Under the pieces are notes generated by a model. It was not told where the DNA came from and did not search any database. It saw only the letters and a program-made list of their open reading frames with translations. Positions 1 through 10,800 of a stretch of DNA of 64,000 bases are shown here, piece by piece. Position 1 is the first letter of the stretch. Each line of letters starts with the position of its first letter. Location: the NCBI GenBank assembly GCA_016786885.1, contig JAEUVO010000085.1, positions 1 through 64,000 of the forward strand, written 5' to 3'. This DNA comes from Chitinophagaceae bacterium (GTDB lineage Bacteria > Bacteroidota > Bacteroidia > Chitinophagales > Chitinophagaceae). The position numbers and the translations under genes were made by a program.

Positions 1-138
1 TTGTTGTGCTATTGCACTTGTTTTAGTCGCCTTTGTTGTCTATTTGTTGCCCAATCTATGTAAGTGCCTGATAGTAAACAAGACTACAATTTTTGTATTG
101 GAAAGTAATCCTTCAGAAACATAATTGTTATTTTATTC

Positions 139-3057
139 TTATACAAGTGCCCTCCATAGCACTTCAACAGGGTGCAATGATTTTTTACCAGTGCCATCCT
201 TTATCTGGTGCCGGCAACTGGTGCCCGGTGCAGCTATAATTACATCATCACTCTGATTACGTACAGCCGGGAATAAGACTAATTCGCCAATCTTCATCGA
301 CAGATCATAGTGCTCTTTTTCGTAGCCAAAGGAACCTGCCATGCCGCAGCAACCTGATGGAATTGTCTCCACCATATAATTCTCCGGCAGAGATAAAACT
401 TTGACTGAAGCATTAACTCCAATTAGTGACTTTTGCTGACAATGTCCATGCAGCTTAACTATTCTTTTTTCTTTTGTGAATTGTTCTTTACTGATATTTC
501 CTTTATCTATTTCTCTGGCAAGAAATTCATCAATAAGAAAAGTATTAGCAGCCAGCTTCTTTGCTTTGTCAAGCAGGGTATCATCGGCCAGATCAGGGTA
601 TTCATCACGGAAAGTGAGAATGGCAGAAGGTTCTATGCCAATTAAAGGAGTTTCCGGTGTTATTAATTCATGAAGCATACTGATGTTTTTATCAGCAATC
701 TCTTTTACTTTTCTTATTAACCCCTTAGAAAGCCATGCCCGTCCGCTTTCAATATGTTCGGGAATAACAACTTCATAACCTAGTTTTTCAAGTAACTGAA
801 TGGCCCTGATGCCTGTTTCAGTATCATTATAATTAGTAAACTCATCACAAAACAGAAATACTTTGCCTTTTATCCCTCTTGCAGAATCAGTAATTCTGTT
901 CTTCCTATGCCAGTTACGCAAAGTTGTTTTATATAGAGTTGGCATGCTTCTTTTTAAAGCAAATCCGGATAAAGCCTTGATTATTTTACTGGTGATGCTA
1001 TTCGTAACAAAGAAATTGTAGAATAGCGGAGCTATAGCACCCAACTTTGCAGACCTGCTGAAATTGGCAATAAGTTTGGATCTGAAAGGAATGCCATTCG
1101 CATCGTAATAATGTTGGAGGAACTCTGCTTTTAATTTTGCAATATCTACATTACTTGGACATTCTGATTTGCAACCTTTGCAACTGAGGCACAGGTCCAT
1201 CACCTGATAAATTTCATTATGGTCAAAGCGGTTTATTTTGTCAGAATTTGTAAGAAACTCCCTCAATATATTTGCCCTAGCCCTGGTAGTATCCTTTTCA
1301 TCTCTCGTGGCCATAAATGAGGGGCACATAGTGCCACCGGAAAAATGTGTTTTTCTGCAATCGCCGCTGCCGTTACATTGTTCTGCATGTTGCAGAATAT
1401 CCTGGTTATAAAATCGAAATATCGTTTTAAGAGGAGGAGTTTTCTGCCCTGGTTTGTACCGGAGCATAGTATCCATTGGTGGTGTGTCAACTATTTTACC
1501 GGGATTGAAAATATTTTGCGGGTCCCATATATATTTAACTTCCTTAAGTAATTCATAGTTTTTATCACCCACCATTTGGCGGATAAATTCACCCCGGAGT
1601 CTTCCATCACCATGTTCTCCGCTTAATGATCCGTTATATTTTTTTACGAGAACCGCAATCTCTTCTGCAATAAGCCTGAATAGCCGGTTGCCTTCAGCAG
1701 TTTTTAAATTTATGATTGGTCTTAAATGCAATTCTCCGGACCCGGCATGCGCATAATGCACTGAATAAAGATTATGCTTTTTCAGAATTATATTAAAGTC
1801 ACGGATAAAATCAGGAAGATCATTTACATCAACAGCGGTATCTTCAATTACCGGCACTGCTTTTTCATCACCCGGCAAGTTGCTTAATAAGCCAAGGCCG
1901 GCTTTACGGAGTGTCCATATTTTTTTTGTGTCTTCGCCAAACAGTAATGGAAAATGATAACCCAGCCCTGCCTTTTTCATTTCTGTTTCCACTTGCCGGA
2001 CAATTTCAACTATTTCTTCCTTTGTTTCGCTGGCAAATTCAATAACCAGTATGGCGCCGGGATCACCCTGAACAAAAAAGCGGTTCTTAATTTGTTCTTT
2101 ATTTTCCTTGGTACATTCAAGAATGTAATGATCTATTAGTTCACAGGCACTCGGCCTGTATTTTAGTACAATCAAATTTGCCCTAAGAGATTCGTCAACC
2201 GAATTAAAATGCACACAAAGCAAACCAATTTCTTTTGGAGGTAGTGGTACTACATTCAGCCTGATCTCTGTAATAAAGGCTAAAGTACCTTCTGATCCGG
2301 CAATAAGTTTACAAAAATTAAAATCTTTCTCACCGGCTGTAAATGGAGCTGATTCAAGTAATACATCAATAGCATATCCTGTATTCCGGCGTTCAATGGT
2401 TTTTTTTGGAAATTCCTTTCTTATCTCAACCTGATTCTCATAATTGCTGAGCATACTACGGGCAGATCTGTAAATAGCAGCTTCTAACCCTGTTCCTTCA
2501 CATTTATTGTGAAATTCATCAATACTCAATGCTTTGAATTCTGTTTCGGAGCCATCGCTCAGAATGGCTCTTACACTTAGTAAATGCTCCCGGGTGCTTC
2601 TGTAAACAATAGAATTGGATCCGCAGGAATTGTTGCCTACCATACCTCCGATCATCGCCCTGTTGGCAGTGGAAGTTTCGGGCCCGAAGAAAAAACCGTG
2701 AGGTTTCAAAAACATATTCAGTTCATCCCTGATCACACCTGGTTGCACCCTTACCCATTTTTCTTCTTTATTTAATTCTATTATCTGTGTGAAGTATTTT
2801 GATACATCCACTATTATACCTGGCCCAACTACCTGGCCTGCCAGAGAGGTACCGGCGGTTCTGGGGATCAGTGACGTTTTTTCTTTGCTTGCAAAAGCAA
2901 TGAGTTTTCTGATATCATCTGTTGTTTTTGGAATAGCGACAGCAAGGGGAAGTTCACGATAAGCAGATGCATCGGTAGCATAAAGTGTTCGAATAGTTTT
3001 ATCGAAAAACAGATCGCCTTCCAGTTCACCGGCTAGTTGCTGCAGTTTCTCCTTCAT
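139..3057 (-). CDS. FAD-linked oxidase / Fe-S oxidoreductase, D-2-hydroxyglutarate dehydrogenase (YdiJ) type
   Basis: This is a 972-residue fusion of a flavin oxidase and an iron-sulfur module. The FAD-binding part (about 30-280) carries PRTAGTSLAGQVVGPG and GGMVGNNSCGSNS. The FAD-oxidase C-terminal part (to about 525) has HAGSGELHLRP and SGEHGDGRLRG. Cysteines near 561-578 and 623-633 (CLSCKGCKSECP) form a 4Fe-4S dicluster region, and a CCG-type domain with SGCCGMAGSFGYE lies near 905. The order and length match the YdiJ family, which oxidises D-2-hydroxyacids such as D-2-hydroxyglutarate; the substrate here is inferred. A GTG at 3129 would add 24 residues. I prefer the ATG at 3057 because similarity to the family seems to begin there. 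The gene stands alone, transcribed in the same direction as the next one but about 150 bp away. Confidence 0.87.
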   Translation of the reverse strand: MKEKLQQLAGELEGDLFFDKTIRTLYATDASAYRELPLAVAIPKTTDDIRKLIAFASKEKTSLIPRTAGTSLAGQVVGPGIIVDVSKYFTQIIELNKEEKWVRVQPGVIRDELNMFLKPHGFFFGPETSTANRAMIGGMVGNNSCGSNSIVYRSTREHLLSVRAILSDGSETEFKALSIDEFHNKCEGTGLEAAIYRSARSMLSNYENQVEIRKEFPKKTIERRNTGYAIDVLLESAPFTAGEKDFNFCKLIAGSEGTLAFITEIRLNVVPLPPKEIGLLCVHFNSVDESLRANLIVLKYRPSACELIDHYILECTKENKEQIKNRFFVQGDPGAILVIEFASETKEEIVEIVRQVETEMKKAGLGYHFPLLFGEDTKKIWTLRKAGLGLLSNLPGDEKAVPVIEDTAVDVNDLPDFIRDFNIILKKHNLYSVHYAHAGSGELHLRPIINLKTAEGNRLFRLIAEEIAVLVKKYNGSLSGEHGDGRLRGEFIRQMVGDKNYELLKEVKYIWDPQNIFNPGKIVDTPPMDTMLRYKPGQKTPPLKTIFRFYNQDILQHAEQCNGSGDCRKTHFSGGTMCPSFMATRDEKDTTRARANILREFLTNSDKINRFDHNEIYQVMDLCLSCKGCKSECPSNVDIAKLKAEFLQHYYDANGIPFRSKLIANFSRSAKLGAIAPLFYNFFVTNSITSKIIKALSGFALKRSMPTLYKTTLRNWHRKNRITDSARGIKGKVFLFCDEFTNYNDTETGIRAIQLLEKLGYEVVIPEHIESGRAWLSKGLIRKVKEIADKNISMLHELITPETPLIGIEPSAILTFRDEYPDLADDTLLDKAKKLAANTFLIDEFLAREIDKGNISKEQFTKEKRIVKLHGHCQQKSLIGVNASVKVLSLPENYMVETIPSGCCGMAGSFGYEKEHYDLSMKIGELVLFPAVRNQSDDVIIAAPGTSCRHQIKDGTGKKSLHPVEVLWRALV

Positions 3058-3208
3058 TAACAGTAGTTGCTTTCTGGCCTCAAAAATACTCCCTTTATCA
3101 GTTGATGCAAAAGCTAAGTTGCTTAACACTTGTTAGTGATTTGTACAATCCCTTTTACTTTGGGACAAGAAAGTTAAAATATGACTTTGGGTGTGGCGTT
3201 AAGTAACC

Positions 3209-4324
3209 TTATTCTTCTGCTTTATTGAAAAAACTAATGTGCTTATTCCGGGTAATGATTCCAAGATTTCTCAGAATAAACACTGAAAGTATCATAATAG
3301 CCAACAGAAACAGCATGACCAGTTCCGGTTTGGCATTTTTAAGCCATATCGTTGTCATAAGAATGAGCCCATGCAGAAAGCAGATTGCTTTAGTGGCAAA
3401 TGCATGGCTAAAACCCTGGTTGGTCAGGAGGTGATGAATATGTGTACGGTCTGCTGAAAAAGGAGAGTTGCCTTTCCAGATTCTTATTGAAAATACCCTC
3501 AATGTATCGAATACTGGAATCAGCACAATACTTAATACGAATAAAGGAGTATGAGGCAGAACCGGATTAACGGCAGTGCTGTTAAACTGCATGAGCCTGA
3601 TGCACAAAACAGCCGTAACAAAACCAAGTACCAGTGAACCTGTATCTCCCATAAATATCTTAGCAGGGTTGAAATTGAAATAGAGAAAAGCTAATAAACC
3701 TCCTGCTAGTGCAAAAGCGATAAGAGCTGTATTTGCATCACCGCTGATGGTCAGGAATATGCCAAGAATAACAAGGCTCATAAACCCGAGGCCACCAGCA
3801 AGACCATCTATACCATCGATAAGGTTAAAGGCATTTGTAATACCAACAATTGCCAATATTGTAAAAGTATACTGTGCCATTAAAGGCAATTCATCGATAC
3901 CAAACAGGCCTTCAAATGTAGTGATCCTGATTCCTGAGAGTGCAATGATTGCAGCAAGACTCAGTTGAATAAGGAATTTATATTTTGCAGATAGATCTTT
4001 CAGGTCATCCATAATACCCAACCCAAACAGCACTACGACAGAGAAAAAGAAACTAATTTGTGCCAGTTGATTGCTAAAGGGGAACCATAGTGCTAACGCA
4101 ATCATCATACCGCTTACTACAGCAATACCACCCATAGTGGGTATAGGAAGAGAGTGCTCTTTACGGGCATTTGGCAGGTCATACAAGCGATATTTTTTGA
4201 TCAGGCTAATAATAGGAGGGATAGTAATAAGCGTTACAACAAAAGCAGTGATAAAACATAGCAGGGCAAACTTATATCCCGAAAAATACAGGTCGAGCTG
4301 TAAAAGGTGGATGTGGCTTTTCAT
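3209..4324 (-). CDS. Undecaprenyl-phosphate sugar-1-phosphate transferase (WecA/MraY family)
   Basis: A 371-residue multi-spanning membrane protein of glycosyltransferase family 4. It shows the cytoplasmic acidic motif GIMDDLKDLSAKYK, the catalytic-region motif NAFNLIDGIDGLAGG, and the late loop DRTHIHHLL (the HIHH motif). These enzymes move a sugar-1-phosphate from a UDP-sugar to undecaprenyl phosphate and so start O-antigen, teichoic-acid-like or capsule glycans. The HIHH loop points to a WecA/TagO-like enzyme rather than MraY. A TTG at 4360 would add 12 residues, but the ATG at 4324 gives a normal start. The GT2 gene diverges from it at 4501, so both may serve surface polysaccharide synthesis (inference). 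The exact sugar cannot be read from sequence. Confidence 0.88.
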   Translation of the reverse strand: MKSHIHLLQLDLYFSGYKFALLCFITAFVVTLITIPPIISLIKKYRLYDLPNARKEHSLPIPTMGGIAVVSGMMIALALWFPFSNQLAQISFFFSVVVLFGLGIMDDLKDLSAKYKFLIQLSLAAIIALSGIRITTFEGLFGIDELPLMAQYTFTILAIVGITNAFNLIDGIDGLAGGLGFMSLVILGIFLTISGDANTALIAFALAGGLLAFLYFNFNPAKIFMGDTGSLVLGFVTAVLCIRLMQFNSTAVNPVLPHTPLFVLSIVLIPVFDTLRVFSIRIWKGNSPFSADRTHIHHLLTNQGFSHAFATKAICFLHGLILMTTIWLKNAKPELVMLFLLAIMILSVFILRNLGIITRNKHISFFNKAEE

Positions 4325-4500
4325 TAGTAGTGGTTTTCGAATAGTGGATTTACGATTCAAAATAAGAAGCTTTTTTAGTTTTTACAAAGAGATATTTATT
4401 GTATTCACCTGAAAATAAAGTTTTAAGCTTAACAGTATGCAGTAAATAGCCAGTATCTTGGGATATTTGCTACAATTGAATCGTAATTTTCACATCTGAA

Positions 4501-5685
4501 ATGTCCATTGAATATCTATTTTTTTATGTAAGCATCGTTGTTTTATTCTATTGCTACGCCGGCTATGGAATATTGTTGTTTATTATTAATGGCTTTACTG
4601 GACTCTTTATTAAAAAAAATGCTGGAGAAACTACGGACGAATTGCCGCATGTTACTTTGATCGTGGCTGCCTATAACGAAGAACTGGTATTAGAGCAAAA
4701 GGTAATTAATACTATGGCATTAGATTATCCGGCCGAAAAACTCAATATAATTTTTATTACTGATGGCTCTACTGATGATTCTGTCAGTATAATACGGAGA
4801 TTTCCAGGTATTACATTACTTCATGAGGATGAAAGGAGGGGAAAGTATGCTGCCATCAAAAGGGCTATGAGGGAAGTAAGAACTCCGGTTGTTGTTTTTA
4901 GTGATGCTAACACTATATTAAACAGTGATTGCATTAAAAAGATTGTTGGTCATTACAAAAACCCTGTAATCGGGGGAGTGGCGGGAGAAAAGAAAATATT
5001 AGTTAACCCTGAAGTTGGGGCTGTAGGGCAGGTGGAAGGGATATACTGGCAATATGAATCGTTTTTAAAAAGACTGGATGCAGGGTTTTATACCGTGGTA
5101 GGAGCAGCTGGAGAACTATTTTCCATCCGGGCCCGCTTGTTTAAGAAAATGGATGACCAGGTAATACTTGATGATTTTGTGATCTCAATGCAGGTTTGTC
5201 TCCAGGGTTACAGAATTGCATATGAACCCGGAGCATATGCCACAGAAACAGCCTCCTCTTCATTAAGGGAAGAAGAAAAAAGGAAAATCAGGATCTCTGC
5301 AGGAGCATATCAGTCGGTTGGCTATTTAAGAAGCTGTCTTAATATCATTAAGTATCCTTTATTGAGTTTTCAATACATATCAAGAAGGGTGCTACGCTGG
5401 TTTTTTTGCCCTGTTTTACTGGTGATTTTATTAGTGGTGAATATTAAACTGGTATATGATCAACCGGAAGTTCTTCTTTTTACAGTATTGTTATATGCAC
5501 AATGTTTTTTTTACCTGCTGGCTTTTGCCGGTTGGCTATTCCTTCGTAAGGGGAAAAGAGCTGGCCTGCTTGCAATCCCATTTTATTTTGTATTTATGAA
5601 TTATTGCCTGGCAAAAGGGTTTATCCGGGTTTTAAAGAAGAAGCAAACAGTGCTGTGGGAGAAATCCGTCAGACAACGACTGTAG
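4501..5685 (+). CDS. Membrane-bound family 2 glycosyltransferase
   Basis: 394 residues. There is an N-terminal membrane segment (about 5-35), then a GT-A domain beginning at VTLIVAAYNEE with the nucleotide-binding motif ITDGSTDDSV and the DXD-like motif VFSDANT. A long C-terminal part has three or four hydrophobic spans (about 295-380). The architecture is that of processive or lipid-linked polysaccharide glycosyltransferases of the inner membrane; EDD-like residues (LDDFVIS) and a downstream RxxRW-like stretch (RRVLRWF) fit the hyaluronan/cellulose-synthase-like subset. The donor and product are unknown. It diverges from the WecA-like gene and lies just upstream of recG. Confidence 0.82.
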   Translation: MSIEYLFFYVSIVVLFYCYAGYGILLFIINGFTGLFIKKNAGETTDELPHVTLIVAAYNEELVLEQKVINTMALDYPAEKLNIIFITDGSTDDSVSIIRRFPGITLLHEDERRGKYAAIKRAMREVRTPVVVFSDANTILNSDCIKKIVGHYKNPVIGGVAGEKKILVNPEVGAVGQVEGIYWQYESFLKRLDAGFYTVVGAAGELFSIRARLFKKMDDQVILDDFVISMQVCLQGYRIAYEPGAYATETASSSLREEEKRKIRISAGAYQSVGYLRSCLNIIKYPLLSFQYISRRVLRWFFCPVLLVILLVVNIKLVYDQPEVLLFTVLLYAQCFFYLLAFAGWLFLRKGKRAGLLAIPFYFVFMNYCLAKGFIRVLKKKQTVLWEKSVRQRL

Positions 5686-5698
5686 TCGTATGAAGTAT

Positions 5699-5706
5699 TA
5701 ATTTTG
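5699..5706 (+). promoter_or_regulatory. Probable -7 element for recG
   Basis: TAATTTTG matches the Bacteroidota -7 consensus TAnnTTTG. No TTG is present at the expected -33 distance, so the match is partial. It ends 17 nt before the ATA at 5724, about the same spacing as between the -7 elements and starts of grpE and the O-methyltransferase gene in this window. Confidence 0.4.
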
Positions 5707-5723
5707 TCTGAAACGACAACGCT

Positions 5724-7835
5724 ATATCCTCCACCTCTCACATATTATCAAATCCTATAGAATACCTGAAAGGAGTCGGGCCTCAGCGGGCAGATTTGCT
5801 TAAAAAAGAACTGAACATATTCACTTTTGCAGATTTGCTGGAGCATTATCCTTATCGTCATATTGACAGAACGAAAGTCAATCTCATTTCTGAAATAACA
5901 CCGCAGTCAGAATTTGTACAGGTGGCTGGTGTACTAGTCAATTTTGAAGTGATCGGTCAAAAAGCCGGGAGGAGGATTGTTGCAGAGCTGAAAGATAAAA
6001 CCGGGTTTATAGAACTTACCTGGTTCCAGGGCTTAGGCTGGGTGCAAAAATTATTGGAAGCAGGCCAATCATATCTGGTTTATGGCAGGGTTACTTATTA
6101 TAATGGTAAACCACAAATAGTTCATCCGGAACTGGAATTGCTGGTGCCAGATCAGCAGTTGGGAAAAAATTATCTTGAACCAATATACTCAACCACAGAA
6201 AAACTGAAAGCAAGGGGACTTGGAGGAAGGCAAATTGGAAAATTGACACAGCTCCTTTTAACCATGCTCAGGGAAAAAGATATCGAAGAAATTCTTCCGG
6301 TATCCTTGCTTAAACAATTGAATCTGGTAAACCGGTTTAATGCTTTTAAACAAATACACTTTCCCCAGACAATAGCAGAGCATGAGCAGGCTGTGAAGCG
6401 ATTAAAGTTTGAAGAGCTTTTTGTGGCGCAGATGCGGATGAATCTTATCCGGAGTCAGCGTCACCGCTTTTCTAAAGGGGTAATATTTGAAAAGGTAGGG
6501 GAATATTTTAACGAACTATATAAAAACCATTTGCCATTTCAACTTACTGGTGCGCAAAAGAGGGTAATAAAAGAGATCAGAGCAGATACTGCAAAAGGGA
6601 AACAAATGAACAGGTTACTCCAGGGAGATGTGGGAAGTGGTAAAACTATCGTGGCGGTACTGACCATGTTACTGGCTGTAGATAATGGCTACCAGGCCTG
6701 CCTGATGGCCCCAACAGAAATATTGGCACAACAGCATTATCAAACTATCAGCGGACAGCTTGATAAAATTGGGGTGACGGTAAAACTATTAACCGGCTCA
6801 ACTAAAACGGCAGAAAGAAAAAGAACATTACAGGAGCTATCAGAAGGTGTTTTAAAAATCCTGATTGGCACACATGCCGTAATTGAAGATGTGGTACAAT
6901 TTAAAAACCTTGGAATTGTTATTATCGATGAACAGCACCGTTTTGGTGTGGCACAGAGAGCCCGGCTATGGCAAAAAGCAGAGGTACCGCCACATATACT
7001 GGTAATGACCGCCACACCTATTCCCCGAACATTGGCTATGACAGCTTATGGTGATCTTGATTACAGTGTAATTGATGAATTACCCCCCGGACGGCAACCC
7101 ATCACTACTGTTCACCGTTATGAGTCTCATCGCAGTAAAGTAATGGATTTTATAAGAGCAGAGATTGATAAAGGAAGGCAGGTGTATATCATTTTCCCTT
7201 TAATTGAAGAAAGCTCAAAACTAGATTACGAAAACCTGATGAAAGGATACGAAAATGTAAAGGCCTGGTTTCCCGAACCCAGGTATTGGATCAGTATGGT
7301 GCATGGTAAGCAGCCAACAGATCAGAAAGAACTAAACATGAGAAGATTTGTTGAGCATGATACACAGATCATGGTATCTACTACTGTTATTGAAGTGGGG
7401 GTAAATGTGCCTAATGCCTCGGTGATGGTAATAGAAAGCGCAGAGAAATTTGGATTGTCACAGCTTCATCAGTTACGGGGCAGGGTAGGAAGGGGGTCAG
7501 AAAAAAGCTATTGCATATTATTAACCGGCTCCAAATTAGGTAATGATGCCAGGGAACGCATCAGGATCATGACGAGTACAAATAATGGTTTTGAAATAGC
7601 AGAAAAGGACCTTGAGTTAAGAGGGCCGGGAGAAATTGATGGAACCAGGCAAAGCGGCGCTTTAAACTTCAGGCTTGCCAGTATAGTCCAAGACCGGGCA
7701 GTTTTTGAAGTAGCAAAGAACAAAGCCCTTGAGCTACTGGAAAATGACCCTGATCTTGTTTCGGCAGAAAATTTGCAGCTAAAGAAGTTCCTTCACTATC
7801 GGAAAGGACCGGTGCAATGGAGTAAAATATCTTAA
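5724..7835 (+). CDS. recG: ATP-dependent DNA helicase RecG
   Basis: RecG is the branched-DNA helicase that regresses stalled forks and processes recombination intermediates. The protein has the wedge/OB domain in its first third, Walker A LLQGDVGSGKT, the DEAD-box variant IIDEQHRFG, motif III TATPIPRTLAMT, and the C-terminal RGRVGRG and LELRGPGEIDGTRQSG motifs. The first ordinary start in frame is TTG at 5796, giving 679 residues. However, the frame stays open upstream and encodes NPIEYLKGVGPQRADL, the conserved N-terminal helix-hairpin-like motif of RecG, before a stop at 5709. The best extent therefore starts near ATA 5724 (703 residues), although no ATG, GTG or TTG exists there; CTG at 5766 is the other candidate. 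The identity is secure but the start is not. Confidence 0.93.
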   Translation: MSSTSHILSNPIEYLKGVGPQRADLLKKELNIFTFADLLEHYPYRHIDRTKVNLISEITPQSEFVQVAGVLVNFEVIGQKAGRRIVAELKDKTGFIELTWFQGLGWVQKLLEAGQSYLVYGRVTYYNGKPQIVHPELELLVPDQQLGKNYLEPIYSTTEKLKARGLGGRQIGKLTQLLLTMLREKDIEEILPVSLLKQLNLVNRFNAFKQIHFPQTIAEHEQAVKRLKFEELFVAQMRMNLIRSQRHRFSKGVIFEKVGEYFNELYKNHLPFQLTGAQKRVIKEIRADTAKGKQMNRLLQGDVGSGKTIVAVLTMLLAVDNGYQACLMAPTEILAQQHYQTISGQLDKIGVTVKLLTGSTKTAERKRTLQELSEGVLKILIGTHAVIEDVVQFKNLGIVIIDEQHRFGVAQRARLWQKAEVPPHILVMTATPIPRTLAMTAYGDLDYSVIDELPPGRQPITTVHRYESHRSKVMDFIRAEIDKGRQVYIIFPLIEESSKLDYENLMKGYENVKAWFPEPRYWISMVHGKQPTDQKELNMRRFVEHDTQIMVSTTVIEVGVNVPNASVMVIESAEKFGLSQLHQLRGRVGRGSEKSYCILLTGSKLGNDARERIRIMTSTNNGFEIAEKDLELRGPGEIDGTRQSGALNFRLASIVQDRAVFEVAKNKALELLENDPDLVSAENLQLKKFLHYRKGPVQWSKIS

Positions 7836-7884
7836 AAGTAAAGACCATTTTAGGGGGTTTTTGCGAAGAGCGGAAAATATTACT

Positions 7885-10800
7885 ATGATAAGACATTTGT
7901 TAACAGAAGTTTTCAATCTGGTTCTGCCAAAAAATGGTTATTTTAAAGAAAATAATTTGACCCTGAAATATCTTTTTGTTTTTGCCGCCTTTTTCTTTCC
8001 TGTTTTTACTATTTCTGCGCAGGGAAATATTGAGTTTATCGAAAATAAAGGTCAGTGGGATAACCGTGTTAAATACAAGGGAGATGTAAGTAATGGAACC
8101 TTTTTTATCCGTAACGGAGGTTTTACAGTAGTGCAGCATAACCCGGCAGATATTGCCAAAACATCCCAATTTAAGCATGGCTTTAATGCGAGTGGCAAAC
8201 CACTTTCGCCAAATGAAAGTATAATAATACGTTCCCATGCATGGAACGTAGATTTTGTTGGAGCTTCTGAGGGTATGAACATACTTGCAGAGAAGGCAAT
8301 TCCTACTTATAATAACTATTTTATTGGTGATAACCCTTCTAAATGGGCGCCTGAATGCCGAATCTACCAGGGAATAACAATACAGAATGTATATCCCAAT
8401 GTGGATGTGCGGTATTATACAGACAGGGGCTCATTGAAGTATGATATCCTGGTAAAACCTGGTGGTGATGTGTCAAAAATAGCATTGAAGTACGAAGGGG
8501 TTGATAAGCTGCAGGTAAAAAATAAAGAGCTGGTAATATCTACTTCTCTTGGAGATTTTAAAGAATCTGCTCCTTATACCTTTCAGGCTGATGTGGCGGG
8601 AAGAAAAGAAGTTTCATGTAAATATGTAGTGAAAGATAATGTGATGAGATTTGATGTCAAGGGATATGATCCTTCAGCAACATTGGTTATTGACCCTACA
8701 ATTGTTTTTTGCTCTTTCTCCGGAAGCCGTTCTGATAACTGGGGTTTTACTGCTACCTATGGTCCGGACGAAAGTATGTTTGGAGGTGGAATAGTATTTG
8801 GCGGCATAGGAGGTGGGTTTCCTACTTCACCAGGTGCTTATCAAACTAATTTCCAATCAGGCGAGTTCGATATCGGAATTATAAAACTTACCCCAGATGG
8901 ATCAAACAGGGTATATGCCACATATATCGGTGGATCGGGCGATGATCAGCCACATAGTTTATTCGTTGATCCCCAGGGCAACCTGGTCCTGGCCGGAAGG
9001 TCAAATTCTCCTAATTATCCTTTAGTGAACAATGGAACGGTAGGAGGTAGTGGGTTCGATATTGTAGTTACCAAATTGAATGCTGCAGGATCTGCTTTAA
9101 TCGGTTCCAGGAAAATCGGAGGTAGTGGAGATGATGGAGTAAACATTACACCAACAAGAGCATCTACAAATTCATTGCAACGAAATTATGGTGATGATGG
9201 AAGAAGTGAAGTTATCCTGGATGGCGCAGGTAACGTATATGTTGCCTCCAGTACACAATCAACTAATTTTCCCGGAACTGCTGGTTTTTTTCAGCCAAAT
9301 TCTGGTGGTAGCCAGGATGGAGTGGTTTTAAAATTTTCTCCTAACCTTAATACATTACTTTTTGCAAGTTATCTCGGAGGTTCCGGTAATGATGCAGCCT
9401 ATGTTCTTTCGTTGCATCCTACAACCGGGAATATCTATGTTGCCGGAGGAACAGAGAGTAATAATCTTTTAGCAGGTACACAGGCCGGTACTGTTGGTAC
9501 TGCTCTTAGTGGTCCTATTGATGGATTTTTGGCAATTATTAATAACACCGGTACTGCCGTTATCCGCTCTGCTTATATTGGTACCAACGGCATAGACCAG
9601 GTGTTCGGCGTTCAGTTTGATAACAATGGATTTCCTTACATCATGGGGCAAACAACCGGTGCATGGCCCATAATTAATGCGCCATATAATAATCCTGCAG
9701 GAAAACAATTTATCGCAAAACTGCAGCCAGATTTGTCGGCTTATGTGTACTCGACAGCCTTTGGCTCGGGCGGGCTGACACCAAATATTTCACCGATCGC
9801 CTTTCTTGTGGATCGTTGTGAGAATGTTTATATATCGGGCTGGGGTGGTTTTTTTGGCACAACCAATGGATATAGCAGTGCCGGAACGAATGGATTACCG
9901 GTAACGGCTAATGCATTTAAATCTGTTACAGATGGTAAAGACATGTATTTTTTTGTATTAGAAAGAAATGCGACCTCACAATTATTTGGTAGTTTTTTTG
10001 GTGAGAACAACAGGCCCGGAGAAGGATGTGATCATGTGGACGGAGGTACCAGCCGTTTTGACCGAAATGGAAAAATTTACCAGGCAATTTGCGGTAACTG
10101 CAGAGGGTTAAGCAGTCCCCCAATGCCAAATTTCCCCACAACAGTCGGTGCCTGGTCAACCGTAAATAATGCAGTAGGTAGTGGAGAATGTAATCTCACC
10201 ATGTTGAAAATAGATATGGATCTCTCCGGGGTAAGGGCTGGAGTACAGTCAAGCATTAATGGTGTACCAAGAGATACTGCCGGCTGTGTACCGCTTACTG
10301 TAGATTTTATCGATACAGTTGCCAATGCACAAAGCTATGAATGGAATTTTGGTGATGGCTCACCTGTTGTTACCACTACTATTCCGTCCACATCACATGT
10401 ATATACTGCTGTGGGAACATTCACAGTAATGCTGATAGCTATTGATCCCACCACCTGCAATATCAGGGACACTTCTTATGTAAGGATCAGGGTAGGTGAC
10501 CTGGAAGCTACTGTTGATTTTGCACCTGTCAAATTACCCCCTTGTACATCATTTAATTACCGGTTTGATAATTTATCGGTAGCTCCGCCACCACGACCGT
10601 TCGGGCCCCAATCTTTTATCTGGGATTTTGGGGATGGTTCTCCAAGAATTACAGCAGGTGCGGCTTCAGTACTTCATTCATATGCCGCTCCGGGTACTTA
10701 TAATGTGAAACTAATATTGCAGGATACTGGTTATTGTAATGCGCCTGATTCATTGATGATTCCGGTGAGTGTTGCAGAAAATGTAGATGCACAATTCACC

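Noticed and set aside
1..138. Partial gene or tRNA at the left edge
   Set aside because: No cloverleaf-capable sequence and no sustained frame; nothing supportable.
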